Shown piece by piece: positions 1-6,439 of a stretch of DNA of 8,629 nt (its first letter is position 1; every line of letters starts with the position of its first letter). This DNA is from Lawsonibacter sp. (GTDB taxonomy: Bacteria > Bacillota > Clostridia > Oscillospirales > Oscillospiraceae). The stretch lies in NCBI GenBank assembly GCA_022798855.1, contig JAAWNI010000091.1:1-8629 (forward strand). The letters are read 5' to 3'. The position numbers and the translations under genes are program-made. Under the pieces are notes generated by a model. The model had not been told where the DNA came from, made no database searches, and saw only the letters and a list, made by a program, of their open reading frames with translations.

Positions 1-30
1 CACAGTTATCACTGCATCATCCAGATTTTC

Positions 31-56
31 CAGGGCCTGCCGGGTGGCAGGCCCTG
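31..56 (-). terminator. GC-rich hairpin after the phosphoribosyltransferase gene
   Basis: A perfect 11-bp inverted repeat (CAGGGCCTGCC / GGCAGGCCCTG) with a 4-nt loop begins 9 bases past the stop codon of the minus-strand gene at 65-706. Its position suggests a transcription terminator or mRNA 3'-end stabiliser. No T-run follows the stem on the minus strand (the next bases read GAAAATCTGG), so it is not a textbook intrinsic terminator. Confidence 0.5.
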
Positions 57-64
57 ACAGGCTC

Positions 65-706
65 TTAGAGTGCGGAATATCCGTATTTGTCCACTACAGC
101 GTCCAGTTCCTGTTTCTCCCGGCACATGGGGCACTCCTCCGGCAGATAGCTGGCGTAGTCCGCGATGTCGTTGGTGTCGAAGAGGGAAATCACCGGGATG
201 CCGTCAATCTCCTTCTGGTAGCTGTAAATGGCGGCGATGCCCGCCACATTTCCCTTGTAGTACTGGACGCACTCGATGCCTTTCCGCACGGTCCCGCCGG
301 TGGTCACCGAGGCCAGCAGCAGCAGCACGTTTTTCCCCTCCAGCATAAAGCGGGCGTTGTCCCGGAAAATCAGCTTGCCGCTGGTGCCCACGTTTTCACG
401 GAGGACATAAATCTCCCTGCCCGCGTTGATGGAGCGGAACCCCCCTTGGGTCAGCTTCTGGGCCAGGCAGGTGCCGATCACTCTGGTGCCGTCCATGCAG
501 AGGATGGTGTCCACCATCAGGTGCTGGGTCAGGTTGCGCTGGGCCAGCTGCTGGGCGACCGCCTCCGCGTCGCGGATGCAGGACTGCTGGCTGGTCACGT
601 CGATGAAATAGTTCGTATGGCTGTTTCGGGTGGCAAAGTGGCCCTGAGCCACGCGAAGTGACACATCACCTACACAAACTGGGATTTTAAAAAACCTGGG
701 CTCCAT
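65..706 (-). CDS. Phosphoribosyltransferase-family protein (orotate PRTase-like), 213 aa
   Basis: This looks like a type I phosphoribosyltransferase-fold protein, a cytoplasmic family that normally transfers a base onto PRPP or regulates purine and pyrimidine genes. The clearest sign is the PRPP-loop-like segment VLLLLASVTTGGT (residues 127-139): a hydrophobic strand followed by TTGGT. An upstream strand/loop (about 64-80, with MDGTRVIG) and a YSYQ...IPVISLF segment (161-176) also fit the fold. The loop lacks the usual acidic pair (DD or ED before V/T-TTG); the equivalent positions are L-A. Catalytic competence is therefore uncertain, and a regulatory or divergent role is possible. The C-terminus has a CPMC pair (Cys192, Cys195) that could bind metal. 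The start is well supported: AAGGAGG at 714-720 lies 7 bases before ATG 706-704, behind an extended -10 promoter. The gene is transcribed divergently from coaBC. The substrate cannot be read from the sequence. Confidence 0.8.
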   Translation of the reverse strand: MEPRFFKIPVCVGDVSLRVAQGHFATRNSHTNYFIDVTSQQSCIRDAEAVAQQLAQRNLTQHLMVDTILCMDGTRVIGTCLAQKLTQGGFRSINAGREIYVLRENVGTSGKLIFRDNARFMLEGKNVLLLLASVTTGGTVRKGIECVQYYKGNVAGIAAIYSYQKEIDGIPVISLFDTNDIADYASYLPEECPMCREKQELDAVVDKYGYSAL

Positions 707-713
707 TACAATT

Positions 714-720
714 CCTCCTT
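714..720 (-). promoter_or_regulatory. Ribosome binding site of the phosphoribosyltransferase gene
   Basis: Minus-strand AAGGAGG, 7 bases upstream of ATG 706-704. It is a near-perfect Shine-Dalgarno sequence and fixes this start. Confidence 0.85.
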
Positions 721-751
721 TTCCTTAACGTTGGCTTAACAGCTCTTCTAT

Positions 752-780
752 AATATACCATATTTCCGGCGCTCTGTCCA
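752..780 (-). promoter_or_regulatory. Extended -10 sigma-A promoter for the phosphoribosyltransferase gene
   Basis: On the minus strand, -35 TGGACA (780-775) and -10 TATATT (757-752) are separated by 17 bases. TGG directly before the -10 box gives an extended -10 (TGn). The predicted start of transcription is near 745, leaving a leader of about 40 nt. Confidence 0.75.
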
Positions 781-807
781 GATATTTTTAGTTAAATTTT
801 ACAATGG

Positions 808-844
808 CGGACATTGTCCGTCTGCGGGCGCACACTGTGCGCCC
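808..844. repeat. Palindromic intergenic repeat (double hairpin)
   Basis: Two palindromes lie side by side. The first is CGGACATTGTCCG (808-820), 6-bp arms around one base. The second is the perfect 19-mer GGGCGCACACTGTGCGCCC (826-844). The first is nearly repeated at 3271-3283 (CGGACATTCTCCG). The second is followed on the plus strand by CTACA, so the minus strand reads TGTAGGGGCG, resembling the starts of the elements at 3167 and 7053. It sits between two divergent promoters and does not overlap either. It is best read as a dispersed REP-like repeat unit. Confidence 0.65.
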
Positions 845-913
845 CTACAGAGCGCGCCAATTCACGCGGCCGCGATGAAATGCGCGGCAGGATGCCCCTT
901 GACATTTTGTGGC

Positions 914-942
914 TTTACAGCGGAGGGGAAAGACGGTATACT
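914..942 (+). promoter_or_regulatory. Sigma-A promoter for coaBC
   Basis: -35 TTTACA (914-919) and -10 TATACT (937-942) are separated by 17 bases, with predicted initiation near 949. This lies downstream of an in-frame ATG at 814, so that longer reading frame is not the real protein. A stray TTGACA at 899-904 is 32 bases from this -10 and is not its partner. Confidence 0.75.
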
Positions 943-956
943 GATAAAAAGAAAGG

Positions 957-977
957 CCCCCTGATACATGGAGGGGG
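957..977 (+). other. Small hairpin in the coaBC 5' untranslated region
   Basis: CCCCCT (957-962) can pair with AGGGGG (972-977) around a 9-nt loop. The hairpin ends just before the AGAAAGGAG ribosome binding site (982-990). It leaves the site free, so it may only insulate or stabilise the short leader. Confidence 0.35.
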
Positions 978-999
978 ATTCAGAAAGGAGAAACCGGCC

Positions 1000-2190
1000 A
1001 TGTTAAAGGGAAAAACCATTCTGCTGGGGGTTACGGGGGGGATTGCCGCCTACAAGGCAGCGGCGCTGGCCTCGGCGCTGGTGAAGCAGCGGGCGAATGT
1101 GGAGGTCGTCATGACCGCCCACGCCACGCAGTTCATCACCCCGCTCACCTTCGAGCAGCTGACGGGCAGGCGGTGCATGGTGGACGCCTTCGACCGGAAT
1201 TTCGCCCATCAGGTGGAGCACATCGCCCTGGCGGACCGGACCGATCTGGTGATCGTCGCCCCGGCCACCGCCAACGTCTGCGCCAAGCTGGCCCACGGCC
1301 TGGCCGACGACATGCTGGCCACCACGATACTGGCCTGCACCTGCCCCAAGCTCATCGCCCCGGCCATGAACACCAAAATGTTTGAGAACCCCGTTACCCA
1401 GGACAACCTGGACATACTCCGCCGCTACGGCTGGGAGGTAATCGCCCCCGCCTCCGGACGGTTGGCCTGTGGGGCGGTGGGGGCGGGCAAGCTCCCGGAG
1501 CCGGAGGTCCTGCTCCAGCACATTCTGCGCCAAACCGCCCTGCCCCACGACCTGGCGGGGAAGCGGGTGCTGGTCACCGCCGGCCCCACCCAGGAGGCCC
1601 TGGACCCAGTGCGCTATCTCACCAACCACTCCACGGGAAAGATGGGCTATGCCCTCGGGAAAATGGCGATGCTCCGGGGGGCGGAGGTAGTCCTCATCTC
1701 CGGGCCGTCCTCTGTCGCCCCGCCCCCCTTTGTAGAGGTGGTAGACGTGGTGTCCGCCCAGGACATGTATGAAGCGGTGGCCGCCCGGCAGGAGTGGGCC
1801 GACTTCATCTTCAAGGCGGCGGCCGTGGCCGACTACACCCCGGAGCGGTATGAGGACGACAAGATCAAGAAGAAGGACGGTGGTCTGTCCATCCCCCTCC
1901 GGCGGACCCAGGACATTCTCAAGCACCTGGGGGAGCACCGCCGGCCGGGGCAGGTGCTGTGCGGCTTCTCCATGGAGACCCGTGACATGATAGAGAACAG
2001 CAGGGCGAAGCTGGAGAAGAAGAATGTGGATATGATCTGTGCCAACAACCTGAAGGTAGCCGGGGCCGGCTTTGGGGTGGACACCAACGTTATGACCATC
2101 ATCACCCGGGCTGGGGTCCGGGAGCTGCCCCTGCTGACCAAGGAGGAGGCGGCCAGCCGAATCATCGACGCAGCTTTGGAGCTGATGTAA
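1000..2190 (+). CDS. coaBC: Bifunctional phosphopantothenoylcysteine decarboxylase / phosphopantothenate-cysteine ligase, 396 aa
   Basis: This cytoplasmic enzyme performs two steps of coenzyme A synthesis. CoaB joins 4'-phosphopantothenate to cysteine using CTP; the FMN-dependent CoaC then decarboxylates the product to 4'-phosphopantetheine. The N-terminal CoaC half (about 1-180) has the flavin-binding start GVTGGIAAYKAA (10-21), catalytic His74 in HIALADRTD, the PAMN motif (121-124) and the active-site cysteine flap GRLACGAVG (Cys157). The C-terminal CoaB half (about 186-396) has VLVTAGPTQEALDPVR (190-205), NHSTGKMG (209-216), KAAAVADY (272-279), the KIKKK lysines (288-292) and CGFSMET (321-327). 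The length matches the family. The start is ATG 1000 because AGAAAGGAG (982-990) precedes it by 9 bases and the promoter lies at 914-942; an in-frame ATG at 814 would place 62 unrelated residues over promoter and repeat. It is monocistronic and ends at the shared terminator at 2198. Confidence 0.97.
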   Translation: MLKGKTILLGVTGGIAAYKAAALASALVKQRANVEVVMTAHATQFITPLTFEQLTGRRCMVDAFDRNFAHQVEHIALADRTDLVIVAPATANVCAKLAHGLADDMLATTILACTCPKLIAPAMNTKMFENPVTQDNLDILRRYGWEVIAPASGRLACGAVGAGKLPEPEVLLQHILRQTALPHDLAGKRVLVTAGPTQEALDPVRYLTNHSTGKMGYALGKMAMLRGAEVVLISGPSSVAPPPFVEVVDVVSAQDMYEAVAARQEWADFIFKAAAVADYTPERYEDDKIKKKDGGLSIPLRRTQDILKHLGEHRRPGQVLCGFSMETRDMIENSRAKLEKKNVDMICANNLKVAGAGFGVDTNVMTIITRAGVRELPLLTKEEAASRIIDAALELM

Positions 2191-2197
2191 AAAGACA

Positions 2198-2235
2198 AAA
2201 ACCCCTGGAAATTCAAAAGAATTTCCGGGGGTTTT
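2198..2235. terminator. Bidirectional intrinsic terminator between coaBC and the sortase gene
   Basis: A 17-bp stem with one G-T wobble and an AAAA loop (2215-2218) starts 8 bases after the coaBC stop and ends 5 bases before the sortase stop. The arm ends are AAAA on the left and TTTT on the right, so each strand carries a short T-run at its 3' side. One hairpin can therefore stop both converging transcripts. Confidence 0.9.
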
Positions 2236-2240
2236 CCCGT

Positions 2241-3035
2241 TCAGTTGGCTTCCCCGCCGTCCTCCCGGAGGACGGCCTGGACCACCCAGCGGGTGGAGTG
2301 GCCCCGTTCGGTGCAGGTGGACAGGGTGAGGATGGAGTCCTCCACGCCGGGCACGACGCCGGTCTGGATGACGGAGTGGGACAGGCAGAACTGGATTAGC
2401 TCCTGAATTTCCTCCGGCTGGTCGATGTCCAGGCGGTAGACCATCTCCCGGACCCCCACCTCATAGGCGGCGAAGATGTCATACTGGTGGACGCCGGAGG
2501 AGTCGGCCACGTAGATCGTGGGGTGCTGTTGGAAGAACTCCAGGCTGCTGTAGAGGGGTAGGGTGCCGAACATAGAGGTATCCCGCATCCGGTGGCCATA
2601 GATGATGGTGTTGAAGCCGCTGAAATCCGGGGCGCAGTTAGTCTCCAGGTAAATAGCGCCGGAGGAATTCCGCTGTTTATTCCACAGGTGGTTGAGGTAG
2701 TAGACGTTGTTGGAGCACTGGAGGAGGGGGTAGGACAGCTCCGTGTCGGGGATCGCAATCCAGCCGAGGACGTCCGGGTTGACCTCCTGGAGCGCGGCCA
2801 GGTCGATGGCGGCCAGCTGTTCGGTGAAGGACGGCCCATCGGGGAGCTCCGGGGCGGCGCTGGCGCCGGGCTTAGGGGGCTCGGGCCGTTTGGACAGTCC
2901 GGCGGCCTGGGCGGCGGAAGCGTAGGCCTTAGCGCCCCGGTGGTAGTCCAGGTTTTTCCAGGCGATATAGCCGCCGCTGACGGCCAGCACCCCGGCGAGG
3001 AGGAAGGTCAGCATCCGAGAGACGCGCTTTTTCAC
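2241..3035 (-). CDS. Class B sortase, membrane-anchored transpeptidase, 264 aa
   Basis: Sortases cut a C-terminal sorting motif on secreted proteins and join the new end to peptidoglycan or to another pilin. Counting from the GTG start, residues 1-7 are basic, about 8-26 form a signal-anchor membrane segment, a variable Pro/Ala linker follows, and the catalytic domain runs from about 85 to 257. Class B features are WIAIPDTELSYPLLQ (92-106), NVYYL, and the triad His148 in IIYGHRM, Cys241 in TLSTCT and Arg249 in STRWVV. The start is GTG 3035-3033, 9 bases after a minus-strand AAAGGAG (3051-3045); an upstream in-frame ATG at 3113 has no ribosome binding site. The gene follows the wall-anchored protein at 3350-6433 on the same strand after 314 bases. 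No convincing promoter is visible in that gap, so co-transcription and a shared substrate are plausible. A housekeeping SrtB role cannot be excluded. Confidence 0.93.
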   Translation of the reverse strand: MKKRVSRMLTFLLAGVLAVSGGYIAWKNLDYHRGAKAYASAAQAAGLSKRPEPPKPGASAAPELPDGPSFTEQLAAIDLAALQEVNPDVLGWIAIPDTELSYPLLQCSNNVYYLNHLWNKQRNSSGAIYLETNCAPDFSGFNTIIYGHRMRDTSMFGTLPLYSSLEFFQQHPTIYVADSSGVHQYDIFAAYEVGVREMVYRLDIDQPEEIQELIQFCLSHSVIQTGVVPGVEDSILTLSTCTERGHSTRWVVQAVLREDGGEAN

Positions 3036-3044
3036 GGAAAACAG

Positions 3045-3051
3045 CTCCTTT
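3045..3051 (-). promoter_or_regulatory. Ribosome binding site deciding the sortase GTG start
   Basis: Minus-strand AAAGGAG, 9 bases before GTG 3035-3033. It lies inside the longer in-frame reading frame, which shows that the ATG at 3113 is not the start. Confidence 0.8.
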
Positions 3052-3166
3052 GGTTGATGTATTGCAACGCCGCGGGCGGCGCGGCGCGTGTTGTCGATTA
3101 TGAAGAGCGGCAAAGCCCCCCTTGCTGCCCCCGCAGGGGGTGGGGGATTCTGTTTACAGGAAATCT

Positions 3167-3241
3167 GTAGGGCGGGACGACTCGGCCCGCCGTTTAATTA
3201 CCGGCTTCTTGGAGGCGGCGCGCCGGGTCGTCGCGCCCTAC
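3167..3241. repeat. Palindromic repeat element in the surface protein-sortase spacer
   Basis: The left arm (3167-3192) and right arm (3216-3241) are 26-nt inverted repeats with 23 of 26 positions matching; both outer ends read GTAGGGCG towards the centre. The left arm is nearly identical to 7053-7079, differing by one inserted C. As RNA it would fold into a long hairpin between the surface protein and sortase genes. It looks like a non-coding dispersed repeat. Confidence 0.75.
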
Positions 3242-3270
3242 GGCGCACCTATGGACACCGTGTATAGCGA

Positions 3271-3285
3271 CGGACATTCTCCGTC
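3271..3285. repeat. Short palindromic repeat unit shared with 808-822
   Basis: CGGACATTCTCCGTC matches CGGACATTGTCCGTC at 808-822 in 14 of 15 positions. Its arms CGGA/TCCG are self-complementary. It appears to be one module of the same dispersed repeat family. Confidence 0.55.
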
Positions 3286-3301
3286 CCCAGCCACAAGCTG
3301 A

Positions 3302-3325
3302 GCCGGGGCCCGAAGGGGCCCCGGC
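3302..3325 (-). terminator. GC hairpin after the surface protein gene
   Basis: A perfect 10-bp stem (GCCGGGGCCC pairing with GGGCCCCGGC) and 4-nt loop lie 24 bases past the stop of the minus-strand gene at 3350. No T-run follows on the minus strand. It could be a weak or partial terminator that lowers sortase expression relative to the surface protein, or an mRNA 3'-end stabiliser. Confidence 0.5.
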
Positions 3326-3349
3326 CGTTGCGCGTTGGAAAAGTGGGGA

Positions 3350-6300
3350 TTACTCCTCGGTCTTCTTCTTGAAGAGGTTCAGGAGCGCCAGTCCGCAGGC
3401 GGACATGACGGCGGCCGCGTACCACAGGATGGAGATATCTCCGGTGGCGGGCACATCGGCCAGGGGCACGGGGTCATCAGGAATCTCGACCTCCTCCTCG
3501 GGCGGGGGGGCCAGAGGAACTTCGGGCTCAGTGATCTCCTCCTCAGGCGGGGGAGCCAGGGGCACCTCGGGGTCGGGGATATCCTCGCCGGGGTCCTCGG
3601 GGTCCTCATGCGGGTCCTCGGGGTCCTCGCCTTCCTCTGTGGGGGGAGGGGGAGGATTGTCGGGTGTGTAGGTGTTGTTGAAGGTGATGCCATTCACTGT
3701 CTCAGGTGTTTCCAGAACGTTGCCGTCCTTGTCGGTGGTCTTCTGAATGAGGGGATCGCCGACAGTCAGGGTGGTCATGGTGACAGTCTTGTCGCCGATC
3801 TTGACGGTTTCGGACTTCTCAGTCACCACAATGGTGATCCGATAGGTGGTTCCGTCGTAGCCAATGCCGTCTTCCGTTCCCTTGGGCTCCGTCACGTAGA
3901 AGGTGTAGGTGTCGGGCTTCGTGAAGATGTCGTGGGGGAAGGTGAAGGTGGCGTTGCCGTTGGCGTCGTTGCTCACAGAGCCGCCAGGAACCAAAGTCCC
4001 GTCAGGATACCGCATCTCGAAGGTGAACCGGTCCGCATCGATCTTCATCTCGGAGTTGTCGGCGGTGTTGGTCAGAGTCTTGTGCATCCCAATGTCCTCA
4101 TCATGGTCATTGGTGCCCTTGAACTCGCTCTCCTCGCCGATCTGGAGGAAGCCGTTGTTGGCGATGCCGCCGCCGTGGGTGTTGGCGGAGAGGTTGCCCG
4201 CGATGAGCACACCCTTGCCTTCAGCCAAGGTCTTCATGGCGTTGATAGCGCTGTTGATAGCGGCTTGGTCGGGGTGGGCGGTGAGGAAGACCATCCGGTT
4301 GCCGAAGACGGGGCCGTTGTCGGTCTGCTCCACCTTGTTCAGCTCCAGGATATAGTTGCCGTCCGGGTCCTTTTGCAGCTCGCCGGTCTTGGGGTCGGTG
4401 GCGTAGCAGTAGGTGTAGCCTTCCCAGTTGGCGTCGCCGCCGCCCAGCATCTCGTTGCCGATGATGATGCCGGCGGTTCCCTGGGAGTTGCTCTGCGTGG
4501 CGTCGCCAGCGGTGAAGACGTCCTGGGCGAACTCCTTGAAGATCTCGTTGGCGGCCCACATGCTGTACCCGTCGATCTTGTCGCCATTGCCGAGGTGTCC
4601 GGCGGTGTGGCCGCTGCCCAGGGAGGTGTTCCCATAGATGGCCGCGCCGTCCTTGACATAGACGATAGTCTGGCCGTGGACGCAGGCGGACAGGCCGCCG
4701 CCCAGGCCGTTGGCGGTATTGCTGGTGACGATGGCGTTGGTCAGCTTCAAAGAGCCGTCGGCCTCGATATAGATGCCGCCGCCGCCCAGGTCCTTGGTGG
4801 TGTAGGTCACGTTGTTGGTGATCCGGCCGCCGGAGATCTCGCCTTTACCCTGGATATAGATGCCGCCGCCCTCGCCGAGGGTCGCGGTGTTGCCGTCCAC
4901 GGTTCCGCCGGTCATGTTCAGCTTGCCGGGGTTCTTGACATAACCGCTGGCAGTAGTTTTGCTGTGCTCCACAAAGATGCCGCCGCCCTCGCCAGCCTTG
5001 TTGCCGGAGATGGTGCCGCCCTTCAGATCAAATTCAGCGCCGATGTCCACATAGACGCCGCCGCCCTGGCCGGTGGGCTCCTCGTTGGGTTTTCCCGTGT
5101 TGGACCAGTCTTCAGAGTTGGCGGTATTGCCGGAGATGGTGCCGCCCTCCATCTCGAACTTGCCGCCGTTTCCTACAGCGACGCCGCCACCATCCTGGGT
5201 GGTGGTGTTGTTGGAGATGGTTCCGCCGGTCATGGTGAACTTGCCGCCATTTTCCACCAGCACGCCGCCGCCGTTGCTGTCTTTAATGGCGTTGTTGTTG
5301 GAGATGGAGCCGTTGCTCATGTTGAACTCGCTGTCTTTACCAACATAAACTCCGCCGCCGCCAGTACCTTTTCCGCCGGTGATGGTGACGTCGCCGGTCA
5401 GGTGGACCTTGCCGCCGGAGACCACGGTGATGACGCGTTTGCCGGTGGTATCGTTGTTGGTGATGGTGCCGCCTTTGACATATTCGCCGTCAGCGATAGT
5501 CAGCTCTTTGCCGTCAGTTACCCGAATGGAAGTTTCACCAGTAACCTCATTGTAGTTCAGGGTAACGCCGTTCAGGATGAGGGTTACATCCTCATCAGAG
5601 TCAAGAGCATTTTGCAGCTCCTTAGCCAGATTCCAGTCTGAACCATCCTCATTTTTTCCGCTGGTGGCATAGCAGCCGCTGGTGTGGACATGCTCTGTGG
5701 TGGTGCAGTCCAGAACCTTCTCCTCGGTGACCTTGGTGGTATAGCAGCCGTCGGTGTGGGGGCTCTCAGTCTGGCCGCAGACCAGAGTGGAGTTTGCCTT
5801 GTAGCAGCCTTCGCCGTGGGCGTGGGCCGGAAGGTCGCTCGTGGAGCAGGTCAGCTGCTTTTGGGACTCATAGCAGCTGTCGCTGTGGGAGTGGCCGGCG
5901 GACTCGGACTCGGAGCAGGACAGGACTTCCTTGGTAGTCTCTGTAACTTCGTAGCATCCGGAGCCATGGGTATGGCCGGGAGTTGCCACGTTGCCCTCCT
6001 CATCGAGAACGTCAGGGCCTTCCGTTTCGCTGCAGGTCAAGGTTTCGGTTGTCTCAACCTCGGTGGTGTAGCAGCCGGAGTCGTGGGAGTGGCCCTCGCT
6101 CTCGCTCTCACCGCAGGTCAGAACCTCGATATCCGTGTAGCAGCTATCATCATGGGTGTGCACCGAACCTCCGCCCTCGGGAATGGAGCAGTCCAGCGTC
6201 CAATCATTGACATAGCAGTCGTCGGAGTGGGTGTGGCTGTGGCTGGGATCGGAGCAGGTCAGCTCCTTGACCTCCACGTTCTTGTAACAACTGTCAGTAT

Positions 6301-6433
6301 GGGAGTGGGCGGTCTGTCCGCAGACCAGCCTGGACTCAACCGTCTTCGCGGCCAAAGCGGGGGTAAGCGACATCACGAGGGCAACAGACAGGGCAAGAGC
6401 ACGTTTCAGGGAACGTCCATAAATTTTTTTCAT
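3350..6433 (-). CDS. Large cell-wall-anchored surface protein (putative adhesin) with Cys/His repeats, beta-helix and pilin-type domain, 1027 aa
   Basis: This is a secreted, sortase-anchored protein, probably an adhesin or matrix component; that role is inferred. Domains in order: a signal peptide (1-28, basic start, hydrophobic core, cleavage after ALA); nine Cys/His repeats (about 36-255) of form C-x(n)-H-x-H-x3-C-Y; a right-handed beta-helix (about 265-600) of GGTISxN ... GGGVYV repeats; a less repetitive region (600-795); a pilin-type domain of the Spy0128/FctA sort (about 796-922) with TYTFYVTEP and ITFNNTYTP; a Pro/Glu stalk (925-992) with two PEVPLAPPPEEE copies; the sorting motif VPATG (994-998); a membrane segment (about 1002-1021) and a KKKTEE tail. 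Lys797, Glu849 and Asn919 or Asn920 are candidates for an internal isopeptide bond. The ATG at 6433 follows AAAGGAAG by 6 bases. Expression is likely set by two c-di-GMP-I riboswitches in the leader. The next gene on the strand is a class B sortase. The ligand is unknown. Confidence 0.93.
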   Translation of the reverse strand: MKKIYGRSLKRALALSVALVMSLTPALAAKTVESRLVCGQTAHSHTDSCYKNVEVKELTCSDPSHSHTHSDDCYVNDWTLDCSIPEGGGSVHTHDDSCYTDIEVLTCGESESEGHSHDSGCYTTEVETTETLTCSETEGPDVLDEEGNVATPGHTHGSGCYEVTETTKEVLSCSESESAGHSHSDSCYESQKQLTCSTSDLPAHAHGEGCYKANSTLVCGQTESPHTDGCYTTKVTEEKVLDCTTTEHVHTSGCYATSGKNEDGSDWNLAKELQNALDSDEDVTLILNGVTLNYNEVTGETSIRVTDGKELTIADGEYVKGGTITNNDTTGKRVITVVSGGKVHLTGDVTITGGKGTGGGGVYVGKDSEFNMSNGSISNNNAIKDSNGGGVLVENGGKFTMTGGTISNNTTTQDGGGVAVGNGGKFEMEGGTISGNTANSEDWSNTGKPNEEPTGQGGGVYVDIGAEFDLKGGTISGNKAGEGGGIFVEHSKTTASGYVKNPGKLNMTGGTVDGNTATLGEGGGIYIQGKGEISGGRITNNVTYTTKDLGGGGIYIEADGSLKLTNAIVTSNTANGLGGGLSACVHGQTIVYVKDGAAIYGNTSLGSGHTAGHLGNGDKIDGYSMWAANEIFKEFAQDVFTAGDATQSNSQGTAGIIIGNEMLGGGDANWEGYTYCYATDPKTGELQKDPDGNYILELNKVEQTDNGPVFGNRMVFLTAHPDQAAINSAINAMKTLAEGKGVLIAGNLSANTHGGGIANNGFLQIGEESEFKGTNDHDEDIGMHKTLTNTADNSEMKIDADRFTFEMRYPDGTLVPGGSVSNDANGNATFTFPHDIFTKPDTYTFYVTEPKGTEDGIGYDGTTYRITIVVTEKSETVKIGDKTVTMTTLTVGDPLIQKTTDKDGNVLETPETVNGITFNNTYTPDNPPPPPTEEGEDPEDPHEDPEDPGEDIPDPEVPLAPPPEEEITEPEVPLAPPPEEEVEIPDDPVPLADVPATGDISILWYAAAVMSACGLALLNLFKKKTEE
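3491..3571 (-). repeat. 45-bp tandem repeat in the Pro/Glu wall-spanning stalk
   Basis: PEVPLAPPPEEE is encoded twice, at 3571-3536 and 3526-3491, with a 45-base period. Pro/Glu-rich segments before a sorting motif typically thread through peptidoglycan. Copy number in such tracts tends to vary between strains. Confidence 0.7.
5669..6328 (-). repeat. Nine-copy C...HxH-x3-CY protein repeat region
   Basis: Each copy has an L-x-C start, a variable gap of 4 to 19 residues, then H-x-H-x3-C-Y. Cysteine pairs are at residues 38/49, 60/73, 82/98, 107/121, 134/160, 173/187, 196/210, 219/230 and 243/254. Copy 8 (219-230) has lost the first histidine (SPHTDGCY). Copy 5 has the longest gap. This gives 18 cysteines in an exported domain, against three in the rest of the mature protein. 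Metal binding or disulfide pairing is possible; the sequence does not decide between them. Confidence 0.85.
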
Positions 6434-6439
6434 ACATAT

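Larger units (their letters stand above)
3036..3349. other. Intergenic spacer with hairpins and repeats, no gene seen
   Basis: This 314-base gap holds a 10-bp GC hairpin (3302-3325), a short palindromic unit (3271-3285), the 75-bp inverted-repeat element (3167-3241), a CCCCC-GCA-GGGGG palindrome (3128-3140) and the sortase ribosome binding site. I see no coding frame with a ribosome binding site and no clear promoter for the sortase. Confidence 0.6.

Noticed and set aside
814..999. 62-residue N-terminal extension of CoaBC from ATG 814
   Set aside because: It covers a palindromic repeat and the predicted promoter, resembles no CoaBC sequence, and a good ribosome binding site precedes ATG 1000.
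1003..1938. Minus-strand open frame of 311 codons opposite coaBC
   Set aside because: Antisense to a fully motif-supported enzyme; no ribosome binding site or domain.
3036..3113. 26-residue N-terminal extension of the sortase from ATG 3113
   Set aside because: No ribosome binding site at 3113, while AAAGGAG lies inside the extension just before GTG 3035.
5073..5348. CRISPR-like appearance of regularly repeated short motifs in the beta-helix region
   Set aside because: The repeats are degenerate, in frame and translate to GGTISxN units; there are no constant repeats with unique spacers.
3335..5641. Very long open frame (768 codons) on the plus strand opposite the surface protein
   Set aside because: It is antisense to a protein with clear signal peptide, repeats and sorting signal. 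It is low-complexity Gly/Val/Ala text created by the repetitive GC-rich codons, with no domain and no ribosome binding site.
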